From VXPQ01 sp965223485 (GTDB lineage: Bacteria; Bacteroidota; Rhodothermia; Rhodothermales; VXPQ01): a stretch of DNA of 64,000 nt. The notes under the pieces were generated by a model. The model worked only from the letters and a program-made list of their open reading frames with translations. It had not been told where the DNA came from and did no database searches. The stretch is from positions 806,001-870,000 of the forward strand of contig OZ244993.1 of the NCBI GenBank assembly GCA_965223485.1, read 5' to 3'. Positions 48,803 through 59,800 of this stretch are shown in pieces (the stretch's first letter is position 1; each line of letters starts with the position of its first letter). Position numbers and translations under genes: made by a program.

Positions 48803-50347
48803 CTACCGGTATTCCCTGCGATCCAACCAGCGACTACCCGCTGCGCCGGATCGTTCGTTCCCGCTGGCATGGTCATTATTGCCGGGGGCGCCTGCCGCTC
48901 CAAAAGAAGCGGATTGTCCGATGTGGTGAAGCGCCGCCGCCAGCGCTACGGCTTCGATAAGGTCATCTCCGTCGGGTGCGGGTAGCCCGCCGGAGAAATG
49001 CCGCGCTACGAAATGCGTGTCGAACCGCCCGGACACGTAGGCGGCATGTTCCATGACATACCGGCAAAACGGGATCGTGGTGCGTACCCCGGCCACTTCA
49101 TACTCATCCAGCGCCCGCACCATGCGCCGGATGGCTTCCGGGCGCGTCCTGCCCCATGTCGTGAGCTTGGAAATCATCGGATCGTAGTGGATTTCCACGC
49201 AATCTCCCGATTCCACGCCGGCGTCTACCCGCACGCCCGGCCCGGAAGGAGGTGCATGGCGCACCAGGGTACCCGGATCGGGAAGAAATGCATTTTCCGG
49301 GTCTTCTGCGTACACCCGGCACTCGATGGCGTGCCCATGCATGTGCAGGTCATCCTGTTTTACGCGGAGGGATTTCCCCTCAGCGATACGGATCTGCTCG
49401 GCCACAAGATCTATACCCGTGATCCATTCCGTCACAGGATGCTCGACCTGGAGGCGGGTGTTCATCTCCATGAAATAAAAGTTCAGGTCCGCATCCACCA
49501 GAAACTCGACCGTTCCCGCATTCACATATCCGCAGGCGCGCGCCGCGTCGACGGCCGCCTGCCCCATGCGCGCACGCACCTCGGGGGTCATCACGGGCGA
49601 GGGAGCTTCCTCGACCACCTTCTGATGCCGCCGCTGGATCGAACATTCCCGTTCGAACACGTGCACCGTATGGCCCTGCTCGTCCGCCAGCACCTGAAAC
49701 TCGATGTGGCGCGGCTCCTCGATATATTTCTCGATAAAAATGCGCCCGTCGCCGAACGCAGCCCGGGCTTCGCTCTGCGCGGCGGCTACGGCCCGCTGGA
49801 GATCGTCTTCGGAGCGAACGATACGCATTCCCTTGCCGCCCCCGCCCGCAGCAGCCTTGACCAGTATGGGAAAACCGATTTCCGCGGCAATTTCCGTGAC
49901 CTCATCGAGGGGTGAGTTCTCCGCAACGGCCGGAGAACCGGGCGCCACGGGCACGCCCGCCTGCTGCATCATCGCCCGCGCCTTCGTCTTGTCCCCCATA
50001 TTGCGAATGGCTCCCGGAGGCGGTCCGATAAACGTGATCCCCGCTCTGGCGCAAGCTTCGGCGAATGCGGCATTCTCCGACAGGAATCCGTATCCGGGAT
50101 GAATGGCGTCGGCCCCGCAGCGGAGCGCTGCGTCGATGATCTTCGAGGCGTCAAGATAGGACTGTGCGGCAGGAGCAGGCCCGATCGGGAAGGCTTCGTC
50201 GGCAAAGCGGACGTGTAAAGCGCTGCGGTCCGGCTCGCTGAAGACGGCCACGGTCGGGATGCCCAGTTCCCGGCACGTTCGAAAGACGCGTACGGCGATC
50301 TCGCCCCGGTTGGCGATCAGAATTTTGCGGATCGGTTTCCGGCTCAT
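48803..50347 (-). CDS. accC: Biotin carboxylase subunit (acetyl- or acyl-CoA carboxylase)
   Basis: A 514-residue ATP-grasp enzyme carboxylating biotin on its carrier protein. KILIANRGEIAVRV, the ATP-binding AAAGGGGKGMRIV, MEMNTRLQVEHPVTE and the HYDPMISKL C-domain motif are in order. About 50 residues at the C-terminus beyond the usual end (EAVALAAALHHIGQSASFGAA to the end) are low in complexity and resemble tails of acyl-CoA carboxylase subunits. No accB lies beside it, so it may serve propionyl-CoA or another acyl-CoA. ATG 50347 is preferred over the start 7 codons upstream. Confidence 0.93.
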   Translation of the reverse strand: MSRKPIRKILIANRGEIAVRVFRTCRELGIPTVAVFSEPDRSALHVRFADEAFPIGPAPAAQSYLDASKIIDAALRCGADAIHPGYGFLSENAAFAEACARAGITFIGPPPGAIRNMGDKTKARAMMQQAGVPVAPGSPAVAENSPLDEVTEIAAEIGFPILVKAAAGGGGKGMRIVRSEDDLQRAVAAAQSEARAAFGDGRIFIEKYIEEPRHIEFQVLADEQGHTVHVFERECSIQRRHQKVVEEAPSPVMTPEVRARMGQAAVDAARACGYVNAGTVEFLVDADLNFYFMEMNTRLQVEHPVTEWITGIDLVAEQIRIAEGKSLRVKQDDLHMHGHAIECRVYAEDPENAFLPDPGTLVRHAPPSGPGVRVDAGVESGDCVEIHYDPMISKLTTWGRTRPEAIRRMVRALDEYEVAGVRTTIPFCRYVMEHAAYVSGRFDTHFVARHFSGGLPAPDGDDLIEAVALAAALHHIGQSASFGAAGAPGNNDHASGNERSGAAGSRWLDRREYR

Positions 50348-50426
50348 GCGCCGTGCCCTTTGTGGCAAGATTTGCGGGAATCGGTGTTACGCATGACCCT
50401 CTCTTCGCAACGTTTTGGTCTCACTA

Positions 50427-50482
50427 CATGCATGGCGGGCGATACGAGGGGTCAAACTACGTCATTCCCTGCGATGGTGCGC
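50427..50482 (+). repeat. Dispersed repeat, copy B
   Basis: Same element as copy A on the opposite strand, in the 134-base gap between accC and ruvA and ending on the ruvA stop codon. It starts CATGCATGGCGGGCGATACG and contains the same 29-base core; relative to copy C it has AGG where the start ATG would be. Confidence 0.85.
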
Positions 50483-51090
50483 TAAGGCTCCCGGAGCACG
50501 AACCGCACCATTTCCTCGACGGTCCCGGCTTCGGGATGCCGCTGGAGAATTTTGTGCAGAGCTTTCTCGGCGGCGGCCCGCGTGTATCCGAGCGATTCGA
50601 GCGCGGCCAGCGCATCGACGCGCGCAGATCGATCCGCTCCGGGCGCGCCTTCTCCGGCCGCCGATGCACCGGACTCCGGCCATTCCATTGCAGCAAAACG
50701 GTCCTGCAGCTCCACAATCATGCGCTGGGCCATTTTGCGTCCGACCCCCGGAATCCTCGTTAGTATCGCCTCGTCGCCATGCATTACATAGGTCCGGAGG
50801 TCGTCCGGGCGCATCACCGAGAGCGCGGCCAGCGCCAGTTTCGGCCCGATGCCCGAAACGTTCAGCATCACCTCGAACACCTGTTTTTCCCGTTCGGAAA
50901 AAAATCCGTACAGCAACGCCGCATCCTCCCGCACATGAAAATGGGTAAAAAGACGCACCGGCTTGTTGACCTCGGGCAAATGCTCGAAGGTCGAGGTGGA
51001 AACAAGCAATTCGTACCCCACCCCCTGCACATCGATCACGGCGCGCGTGGGTTGCTTCTCGACAAGTTGGCCGGCAATGTAGGCGTACAT
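50482..51090 (-). CDS. ruvA: Holliday junction helicase subunit RuvA
   Basis: A 202-residue RuvA. The N-terminal OB domain (MYAYIAGQLVEKQPTRAVID) is followed by the two helix-hairpin-helix motifs (VSGIGPKLALAALS and IPGVGRKMAQRMIVEL) and a C-terminal domain III (ALESLGYTRAAAEKAL) that contacts RuvB. Length and motifs are normal. RuvA binds four-way junctions so that RuvB can drive branch migration; ruvB and ruvC are not in the window. Its stop coincides with the end of repeat B. Confidence 0.96.
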   Translation of the reverse strand: MYAYIAGQLVEKQPTRAVIDVQGVGYELLVSTSTFEHLPEVNKPVRLFTHFHVREDAALLYGFFSEREKQVFEVMLNVSGIGPKLALAALSVMRPDDLRTYVMHGDEAILTRIPGVGRKMAQRMIVELQDRFAAMEWPESGASAAGEGAPGADRSARVDALAALESLGYTRAAAEKALHKILQRHPEAGTVEEMVRFVLREP

Positions 51091-51149
51091 GGCAGTTAGC
51101 AGGTGCTTCTCATACAGGACGAAGCACTGTAAACGTCGTGCATTCCGGT

Positions 51150-51174
51150 GATCTATGCAAAATATGCATAGATC
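51150..51174. promoter_or_regulatory. Perfect 10-bp inverted repeat between ruvA and the amidohydrolase
   Basis: GATCTATGCA and TGCATAGATC flank a 5-base A/T spacer. It lies 60 bases before ruvA and 119 bases before the amidohydrolase in the shared, divergent intergenic region, and a related half-site (TTATGCAAAATACG) follows at about 51184. Likely an operator for one or both genes; the regulator is unknown. Confidence 0.55.
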
Positions 51175-51273
51175 GGATTAGTTTTATGCAAAATACGTAT
51201 CGTTCGTTTTCACGAGACGATTCGTTCGAGGGTTCGTATACTACCCCGTTCAGAACAACCTCTGTCTCAATCT

Positions 51274-51328
51274 ACCCATGGAGGTCGATACGATGCGTCA
51301 AATTACGTCATTCCTTGCGTTGGTGTGC
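51274..51328 (+). repeat. Dispersed repeat, copy C, forming a gene start
   Basis: About 84% identical to copy B over 52 bases. In this copy the element reads as a complete translation start: GGAGGT, 7 bases, then the ATG of the amidohydrolase and its first dozen signal-peptide codons (MRQITSFLALVC). Confidence 0.8.
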
Positions 51329-52615
51329 ATGTTCGTTGCATGCATGACCGCACCGCGCTTCGTCCAGGCACAGATCGCGTTCGAGCATGTCAACGTCCTG
51401 CCCATGACGGATGAAGAAGTGCGAACCGACTGGACCGTGCTCGTGGAGGGCGACCGGATCACGGCAGCCGGCCCCGCTGCAGAAGTGGATATCCCGGCGG
51501 CGGCAGAGCGGATCGACGGAACAGGGAAATACCTCATTCCCGGTCTGGCCGAAATGCACGGGCATGTCCCCTCCCCAAACGAATCCGAAGAATACATCGC
51601 GTCCATTCTGTTTCTGTACATCGCCAACGGGGTTACGACCGTGCGCGGCTTGCTTGGAGAACCGGGCCAACTGGCGCTGCGGGAAGCCACGGCGGACGGA
51701 AGCCTCCTGGGCCCGTCATTGTATCTCGCAGGCCCTGCTTTCAGCGGCGGCTCCATTTCCTCGCCCGAACAAGCCGACCAGCGCGTGCGGGAGCAAGTCG
51801 CCGAGGGATGGGATTATCTGAAGGTGCTTCCGGGCCTGACCCGTGATGAGTACGACGCTATGGCAAAGGCCGCGGAAGAAGAAGGCATTCCCTTCATCGG
51901 GCATGTTCCTTTCGAGGTGGGACTGCTCCACGCCATCGAGATGGGGCAGCAAACGATCGACCACCTTGACGGCTACGTAGAATATCTGACCGACGGAGGA
52001 GACGCCGTCGATCCGGAACGTCTCGAAAACGCCATCGCCACGACGAAGGAACATGGGGTATGGGTCATTCCAACCATGGCGCTCTGGGAAACCATCCTCG
52101 GCGTACCGTCCGCGGCAGATATGGCGCACTACGAAGAGCTGCAATATATGCCGCCGAATATGGTGGCTTCGTGGGCCCGGTCCCAGGACCGGCGCCGGGC
52201 AAGCAGTGGGTTCCGTCAGGAACGCCAGGACCGGATTGCAGCCCAGCGCATTGACCTGCTGCGAGCGCTCAACGAGTCCGGCGCGCGTATCCTTATGGGG
52301 ACGGATTCCCCGCAGGTGTTCAGCGTACCGGGCTTTTCGCTGGTGCGCGAACTGCCGCTCATGGTGGACGCGGGCATGTCGCCGTACGAAATCCTGGTTT
52401 CCGGAACCCGTGCGGTCGGTGACTACCTGCACGAAAAAGACACGGTCGGAACGATTACGGCGGGAAGCCGGGCGGATTTCATCCTGCTCAATAGCAACCC
52501 CCTCGACGATGTGATGCGCGTGTTCGACCGGGCCGGGGTAATGGCGCGCGGGCGGTGGGTATCCGAATCGGAGATACAGGGATACCTTGCGAAAATCGCG
52601 GAGGGGTACCGGTAG
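51293..52615 (+). CDS. Secreted amidohydrolase-family enzyme
   Basis: A 440-residue metal-dependent hydrolase. A signal peptide (MRQITSFLALVCMFVACMTA, cleavage near residue 26) is followed by the beta-sandwich edge and barrel: GLAEMHGHVPS carries the first metal HxH, GHVPFEVGLLHAIEMGQQTIDHLDG the next two histidines and LMGTDSPQVF the catalytic aspartate. The C-terminus DSRADFILLNSNPLDDV-type strand is normal for imidazolonepropionase-like/dipeptidase enzymes. The start is set by GGAGGT 7 bases before ATG 51293. The substrate is unknown. Confidence 0.87.
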   Translation: MRQITSFLALVCMFVACMTAPRFVQAQIAFEHVNVLPMTDEEVRTDWTVLVEGDRITAAGPAAEVDIPAAAERIDGTGKYLIPGLAEMHGHVPSPNESEEYIASILFLYIANGVTTVRGLLGEPGQLALREATADGSLLGPSLYLAGPAFSGGSISSPEQADQRVREQVAEGWDYLKVLPGLTRDEYDAMAKAAEEEGIPFIGHVPFEVGLLHAIEMGQQTIDHLDGYVEYLTDGGDAVDPERLENAIATTKEHGVWVIPTMALWETILGVPSAADMAHYEELQYMPPNMVASWARSQDRRRASSGFRQERQDRIAAQRIDLLRALNESGARILMGTDSPQVFSVPGFSLVRELPLMVDAGMSPYEILVSGTRAVGDYLHEKDTVGTITAGSRADFILLNSNPLDDVMRVFDRAGVMARGRWVSESEIQGYLAKIAEGYR

Positions 52616-52634
52616 TATCCCGAAGTACGCTCTC

Positions 52635-53297
52635 TTACCGCTTCCGCACCAGCGTTACGCCGTCTGCAATGGGCAGCATGCAGCAGTCCACGCGGTCGTC
52701 GCGAACAATCGTGTCGTTAAGCGCTGCAATGGCGCGGGTGTCCATGTCGTCTTCGGCAGGGTCGAGGACGCGGCCCCTGCGCAGCACATTGTCCAGGGCG
52801 GCAACGCCCCCCGAACGCAGTAGCTGCAAGACCAGCTCGTAATAGCTCCCGTACGACGCCTTGTCGGCGTCAATGAATGCAAAATCGTACGTGCCTCCGC
52901 GTGCTTCGTCAAGCAACGCCCGCAACGTACCTGCCGCATCTCCTATACGGAATTCGATTTTGTCTTCCACGCCCGCTTCACGCCAGTTGCGGCGGGCTAC
53001 GCTCGCATAGTCCTCGCTCACGTCGCACGCCGTCAGGAGGCCGTCGCCCGGAAGCGCCTGGGCGACCACAATGGAACTGTATCCGGTGAACACGCCGACT
53101 TCGAGGGCGCGCCGGGCGCCCGTCATGCGCACGAGCATCTCCATGAACGCCCCCTGTTCCGGCGCAATCTGCATGTCGGCTTCCTCCATGGACGCCGTCT
53201 CTTCCCGCAATCGCCGCAACATGTCCGATTCGCGGACGGCGTGACGGACCAGGTATTCATGGAGTTCGGGGGAAAGCCCTATGCTTCGGTTCGACAT
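52635..53297 (-). CDS. SAM-dependent O-methyltransferase (caffeoyl-CoA OMT-like)
   Basis: A 220-residue class I methyltransferase. Motif I ALEVGVFTGYSSIVVAQAL is near residue 65; DFAFIDADKASYGSYYELV holds the metal-binding Asp region; RSGGVAALDNVLRRGRVLDP follows. This matches the bacterial catechol/caffeoyl-CoA O-methyltransferase group; the substrate is not predictable. Converges with the amidohydrolase gene, 19 bases apart. Confidence 0.93.
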   Translation of the reverse strand: MSNRSIGLSPELHEYLVRHAVRESDMLRRLREETASMEEADMQIAPEQGAFMEMLVRMTGARRALEVGVFTGYSSIVVAQALPGDGLLTACDVSEDYASVARRNWREAGVEDKIEFRIGDAAGTLRALLDEARGGTYDFAFIDADKASYGSYYELVLQLLRSGGVAALDNVLRRGRVLDPAEDDMDTRAIAALNDTIVRDDRVDCCMLPIADGVTLVRKR

Positions 53298-53487
53298 GGA
53301 GGAAACAGGTTCAACGTGAAAATGGATGCCTAATGGTGGGGGGTAGTCTCCCGGTGGAACGGGAATGCCTTCCAGCCTCTACTCTGAAAGTATCCGGTAC
53401 AGTATATGCAGGATACTCTGATCAAGCCAGTGTTTGGGAGCTGCATTGAAGATGGCAGTAAACAGGCACAAAATGATCACTGATTAA

Positions 53488-53592
53488 CGCTCGACCTCCG
53501 GAATTACCGCCGACGCGGTCAACACGTTCACGGCCCCCGCGAACACCACCCTGGCGGGTTCGAATACGCCGTACTTCATCGTCGTGTCCGGC
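53488..53592 (+). pseudogene. Fragment of an anchor-domain surface protein
   Basis: A short open stretch after a stop at 53485-53487, with no start, reads STSGITADAVNTFTAPANTT then LAGSNTPYFIVVSG. This closely resembles the strand pattern of the choice-of-anchor-type domains at the start of the downstream giant gene (compare VSFTVPSAIALDPGTTYAVVV). It breaks off near 53592 and becomes random. It is best read as a leftover of a related gene, perhaps from recombination. The rest of the 53298-53878 gap (581 bases) shows only a possible promoter, a GA tract and an imperfect hairpin near 53389-53417. Confidence 0.5.
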
Positions 53593-53622
53593 TTGTTACA
53601 AGCGCTGTCTTTATATTATATT
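53593..53622 (+). promoter_or_regulatory. Possible promoter TTGTTA-18-TATATT for the giant gene
   Basis: TTGTTA (53593-53598) and TATATT (53617-53622) are 18 bases apart in an AT-rich pocket about 160 bases before the GA tract. Weak by itself; position makes it plausible. Confidence 0.35.
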
Positions 53623-53778
53623 TTTAGACGATTTTGTATAGCCATTTGATTTTTTAGATCAGAACTCGTATATATGAACCGGATTCTGATTGACTGGACA
53701 GGTTGAGCACCTCTCTTGTTCTTTCCTTCTTCCACTTTTTCATGACCCCCGCAGTGACAGGTTAATAATTTAAGGCTT

Positions 53779-53836
<58 letters not shown>

Positions 53837-53878
53837 AGTAGAGACTGCCGGGCGGCTTCCGACCCGAGCGCCGGGGCC

Positions 53879-56800
53879 ATGACTGCGTACCGGTTCCGGG
53901 AAAACACCCGCCCGCCAGCTGACCTGTCGCCGTCCCGCCGGGGCGGCCATTCTTCCTCGAAGGCCGAATCCGCCGCGGGCGGACCTCCGGGTCCGGATCG
54001 CGCGCGCCCGCCTCTGGTGCGGCAGCGGCTGGTGCGGCAGCGGCCTCGTCCGCTTCGCCGGGCGCTCTCCGGCGCGGCGCTGCTCGCGCTCTCCGGCGCC
54101 CTCGCCCTGCCCGCCACGGCCCGGGCGCAGGATGTCGTGCTGGTTTCCAACATGGCGGCGTTGAGCACCGGATCGGCCCTCGTAACTTCTCCGACATACA
54201 GGAAAGAGATTGCCGGGTTTGTGGTTGGCGAAGGCGAAACGAGACGGGCCCAGCAGTTCTCGACCGGAGCCGACGCGGCGGGGTACACGCTCGGGAGCGT
54301 CGAGCTGAACCTGAGGCAGGCGGGCGGCGCGGGCAGTGTGCCGCTGGTGGCGATCCACCTTGACAGCTCCGGAGAGCCCGGCACGCTGCTGGGCGTGCTG
54401 GACAATCCCGCGGATCCGTTCGGAGTCACCAGTCTCGAGGCGGGAAACAGGACGTTCACCGCAGCGAGCGCCCTCTCCCTCGCTGCGAACACGAATTACT
54501 GGCTCGTGTTGAAGGACACCAAGAGTACGGCCGGCGAAGAGCACTACACCGCTTCGACCGCCAACTCCGAAGACGAGACCGGCGCGGAAGGATTCGGTAT
54601 CGCGAACGGGCACGTCGTTTGGACGGAGGCGGATGACTGGGGCACGGCCAACACGGGCATTGTCAGGATGGAGATCCGCGGCACGGTGAAGGAGGAGAGG
54701 ACATCGACCCAGACCGTCGCCACCCTGGTCAGCAACATCGAGCAGACTAAGCTGGTCAACACTACTCGGCAAAGCATTTCGCAAAGATTCACCACCAGTT
54801 CGGATATGTCCGGGCAAACCCTGACCAGCATCGACTTCGTCACTGAAAACAGCGAAAGTTTCTCGGCGAAAGTGTGCGAGGTCGGCTCCGACGATTTGCC
54901 CACGACGGCCTGTACGGATCTCACGGCCCCGGGCACCTTTGCGGCGGGGACGGTGTCCTTCACCGTCCCGTCGGCTATCGCGCTCGACCCAGGCACCACC
55001 TACGCGGTGGTGGTGACTCATCCCACGGGGATCGGGGGTTGGGGAATCACGCGATTCGGTAACATTGCTTCTCAGGAAGGGGGTGCAGGGGCAGTCGGGT
55101 GGGACATCTTTCATCAATTTCACGCGCAAAGGCCGGGCGGATCTTTGGTCCCCCATATAGGTTTCGTTCTTCTCATGACCCTCGAGGGGACGCCGGGGGT
55201 CCCGGACGCGCCGACGGGCTTCACCGCCGGGGCGGGCGACGCGCAGGTGGCGCTGTCGTGGAACGCCGTAACGGACGAGGAGACTTCGGGCTTGACGGGC
55301 TACGAATACCGCTTCAAGACAGGGACCGAGGCCTATCCCGCGACCTGGATGTCGATTCCCCTCAGCAGGCCGGGCCAGGTGAACGAGGCCGGCTACACGG
55401 TGACGGGGCTTGCCAACGGGACGGCCCACACCTTCGAGCTCCGCGCGGTGAGCGAGTACACCGCGGCGAGCGACAGCCCCGAGGACGACTTCGAGGACCA
55501 CAGCTTAGAGGGCGAGGCGGTGGAGGCGGGGCCGGTGACCCCAGTGCCGCCGCGACCGGACGCGCCGACGGGCTTCACCGCCGATACGGGCAACGAGCGG
55601 GTTCTGCTGTCGTGGGACGTGCCGGCGTCGGCTTCGGGCGTGTCGCGCCACGAGTACCGCCACGACAACGACCTAACCTGGGTGCAGATTCCCAACAGCG
55701 GAGTGGGCGGTGCGAACGAGGCGGGCTACACGGTGCTCGGGCTTACCAACGAGACGGCCTACACCTTCGAGCTCCGCGCGGTGAACATCAGCGGCTATGG
55801 CGATGCGGCGACGGCGGGGCCGGTGACCCCCTCGCCCGACCCGGTCTGGTCCGCGACCATGACGGTGGGGGCGACTTTCTATGGGCACGGCTACGAGGAA
55901 AACGAAGGCGGTTCGCTCTCCGACTACGATTTTGAGTACAGGTCGACCACCTATACGGTAGAGCTGGTCGACTTGGACGATACGTATGCAGTGGCATTCC
56001 GAGTCGACGAGGATGGACTTCCGGAAGATGGCACCCTGACGCTGGAGATCGACGGGCACGAGTTCCCGTTCGAGGATACAACTGGCGGAGGTGGAGATTA
56101 TTGGGAATGGGCTGTTCCGGAGGGTCTGAGCAATAGCGACTTGCCGATCGGCGACCAGGTGGTGGTGTGCCTGCTCGCCGGAGGGCAGGTGTGTCCGACG
56201 AGCGTGCCGTCGGCGCTGAGCGTGGCGGACGCCTCGGCGGAGGAGGGCGAGCCCCTGACCTTCACGGTGGCGCTGTCGCCGCCGAGCACGGAGACGGTGA
56301 CGGTGGACTGGGCGACCTCGGGCGGCACGGCGGTCTCGGGCACGGACTTCACGGCGGGTACGGGGACGCTGACCTTCACGGCGGGCGACACGGAGAAGAC
56401 GTTCACGGTGGCGACGACCGAGGACGTGACGGACCAGGTGAACGAGACCTTCACGGTGACGCTGTCGAACGCGACCGGCGCGGCGATTTCGGGCGCGACC
56501 GCGACGGGGACGATCAAGGACGACGATGCGCCGCCCCTGGTGGCCTGGTCCACGGTCATGACGGTGGCCGAGGTCTTTGGTGATTCATACGGCTACAGTG
56601 AGAACAACGGCGGCGAGCTCGCTGACGCCGACTTCCAGTACGATTCGGCCACCTATACGGTCGAGGAGATATTTGTATCAAGATTTGATGGCGTGAGGTT
56701 CCAAGTCGACAAGGAAGGACTTCCGGAAGACGAAATCCTGACGCTCGTGATCGACGGGCACGAGTTGCCCTTCTCAGAGAGCGAGTTACATGAATATGGG

Positions 56801-59800
56801 GAATGGGAGTGGTATGACCCTCCAGAGGGTCTGAACGATCCGGTGAACGACTTGCCGGTCGGCGAAGGCGTGGTGGTGTGCCTGCGCAACTCGACGGGGG
56901 TGTGTCCGGCGAGGGCGCTGACCGTGACGGACGTCTCCGCGGAGGAAGGCGAGGACCTGACCTTCACGGCGACGCTGTGGCAGGAGCGCGCGCAGACGGT
57001 GACGGTGGACTGGGCGACCTCGGAGGGCACGGCCACCTCGGGCACGGACTTCACGCCGGGTACGGGGACGCTGACCTTCACGGCGGGCGTCACGGAGCAG
57101 ATGGTCACGGTCACGGTGGCGACGATCGAGGACGTGACGGACGAGGACCACGAGACCTTCACGGTGACGCTGTCGAACCCGACCAGCGGGACGATTACGG
57201 GCGCGCCGGCGACAGGAATAATCGTGGACGACGACGGGACGTCCCCGGTCTGGTCCGCGACCATGACGGTGGGGACTCCTCAGATAGGAGGGCACGGCTA
57301 CGAAGAAGAGGGCCGGGGCGGTTCGCTCTCCGACGACGATTTTGCGTACGGGCTGACAGCGGCCACTTATACCACCTATGTCGTAGAGGCGGTCACGGTG
57401 GACCCGAGTGCTCTTACTGGTGTGTCTTTCAGTGTCGACAGGGGAGTTCCGCGCGATGCCCCCCTGACGCTGGTGATCGACGGGCACGAGTTCCCGTTCA
57501 AGGACAGAAACCGGTTTAGCCTCAGTACCCTTTTGTTTTGGGCTGTTCCGGAGGATCTGAACGATCCGGTGAACGACTTGCCGATCGGCTCCGAGGTGGA
57601 GGTGTGCCTGCGTACCGCGGGGCAGGTGTGTCCGGCGAGCGTGCCGACGGTAACGGTAAGCGTGGCGGACGTCTCGGCGGAGGAAGGCGAGAACCTGACC
57701 TTCACGGCGACGCTGTCGGCGGCGAGCACGGAGACGGTGACGGTGGACTGGGCGACCTCGGGCGGCACGGCCACCTCGGGCGTGGACTTCACGGCGGATT
57801 TGGGGACGCTGACCTTCACGGCGGGCGTCACGGAGCAGACGTTCACGGTATCCACGACCGAGGACATGACGGAGGAGGAGGACGAGACCTTCACGGTGAC
57901 CTTGTCGAACGCGACCAACGCGACGATTGCGGGCGCGACCGCGACGGGCACGATCAAGAATGACGACGCGACGCTCAGCATCGCGGACGCGGGGGGGAGC
58001 GAGGGCAGCCCGGTGACCTTCACGGCGACGCTGTCGGCCACGGTCGCGGCGGAAGTGATGGCGACCTGGACGATGTCGATCGAGAGCGGTAACACGGCGG
58101 TCGCGGCGGATCTCGGGACGACGAGGACGGGGCCGGTGATGGTCACGGCGAACCAGCGCACGGGAACGTTCGAGGTGCCGACGGCGACGGACGATCTGGC
58201 CGAGGGGAACGAGACCTTCACGGTGACGCTCTCGAACGCGTCGAATGCGCAACTGGCGGCGGACCCGACCGCGACGGGCACGATCGAGGACGACGACCAG
58301 CCGACGGTGGGCTTCGAGAAAGCGAGCGCAATCGTTTTAGAGGAACTTGGAACAATCAGTTTCAAAGTCGAGCTCGACAAGGCGAGCACCGTGCCGATCA
58401 CGGTGGACTGGGAGACTCGTGCCGGCACCGCTGAGGCCGACATGGACTATACGGAGGCGTCGGGGACGCTGACCTTCGCGGCGGGCGACACGGAGAAAAC
58501 CATCAATGTCACCTTCATCGACGACGCCATTCACGAAGGCGTGGAAGAGTTCACGGTACACCTGATCGGGACCGACGACGCCGTCGTCACGCTGGGCACG
58601 TTGTCCTCGGCAATAGCCAGGATCGCCGATCGGGACAGGGTGGCGATCACGATGGAAGGAACCACGGTTGCCGAGGACGTGGGGACGGTGACGCTCACGC
58701 TGACGGCGTCGGCACCCTCGACCGCCGAGTACACGATCGATTACGCGACCGAAAACGGCACGGCGGAGGCGGGCGCGGACTACACGGCGGCGAGCGGGGA
58801 GGTGACGTTCGCGGCCGGGGTGACGGAGCAGACGATCGCGATCACGGTGCTGGACGACGCCGTGGACGAGGACCAGGAGGACTTCAAGGTGCGGCTGTCC
58901 AATGCAACGGACCGGCGTATCGATCTTCCCGCCGATCCCGCGCGCGTGCTGATCGAGGACGATGAAGTGACGGACGCCAACGCGGCGCCGTCGTTCAGCT
59001 CCGATGCGGCGATCAGCATGGCGGAGAACGGCACGGAGGCGGGCACGGTGCTGGCGACGGACTCCGACACGGGCGACGACGTCACGGGCTACGCGATCAC
59101 CGGCGGCGCGGACCAGACGTTCTTCTCGATCGGGGCGACGGACGGGGCGCTGACCTTCGACGCGGCGCCGAACTACGAGGACGCGAAGGACCAGGGCAGC
59201 AACAACACCTACGTGGTCGTGGTGCAGGCGACGAGCGGCGCGGGCGAGCGGGTGAAGACGGCGACGCAGACGATCACGGTGACGGTGACGGATGTGAGCG
59301 GTGAAGCGCCGGGCAAGCCGGCCGCGCCGACGGTGTCGGCGGCGTCGGTGACCAGCCTTTCGGTGAACTGGTCGGCGCCGGACAACGCGGGTCCGGCCAT
59401 CGACGACTACGACGTGCAGTACCGGGAAGGCGCCAGCGGCGACTGGAGCGACGGGGGCCACAGCGGCACCGCCGTCACGGCGACGCTCACGGGCCTCTCG
59501 GAGAACACCTCCTACCAGGTGCAGGTGCGGGCCAAGAACGACGAGGGCGCCGGCGCCTGGTCGGACTCGGGCAGCGGCGCGACGGACGCCAACGCGGCGC
59601 CGTCGTTCACATCACCGGCGACGTTCAGCATGGCGGAGAACGGCACGGAGGTGGCCATGGTGATGGCGTCGGACAGCGATTCGGAGGACAAGATCGAGCG
59701 CTACGACATCACCGGCGGCGCAGACCAGACGTTCTTCCTGGTCATCGCGTCGTCGGGGCATCTGGAGTTCAGAGATGCGCCGAACTACGAGGACGCGAAG

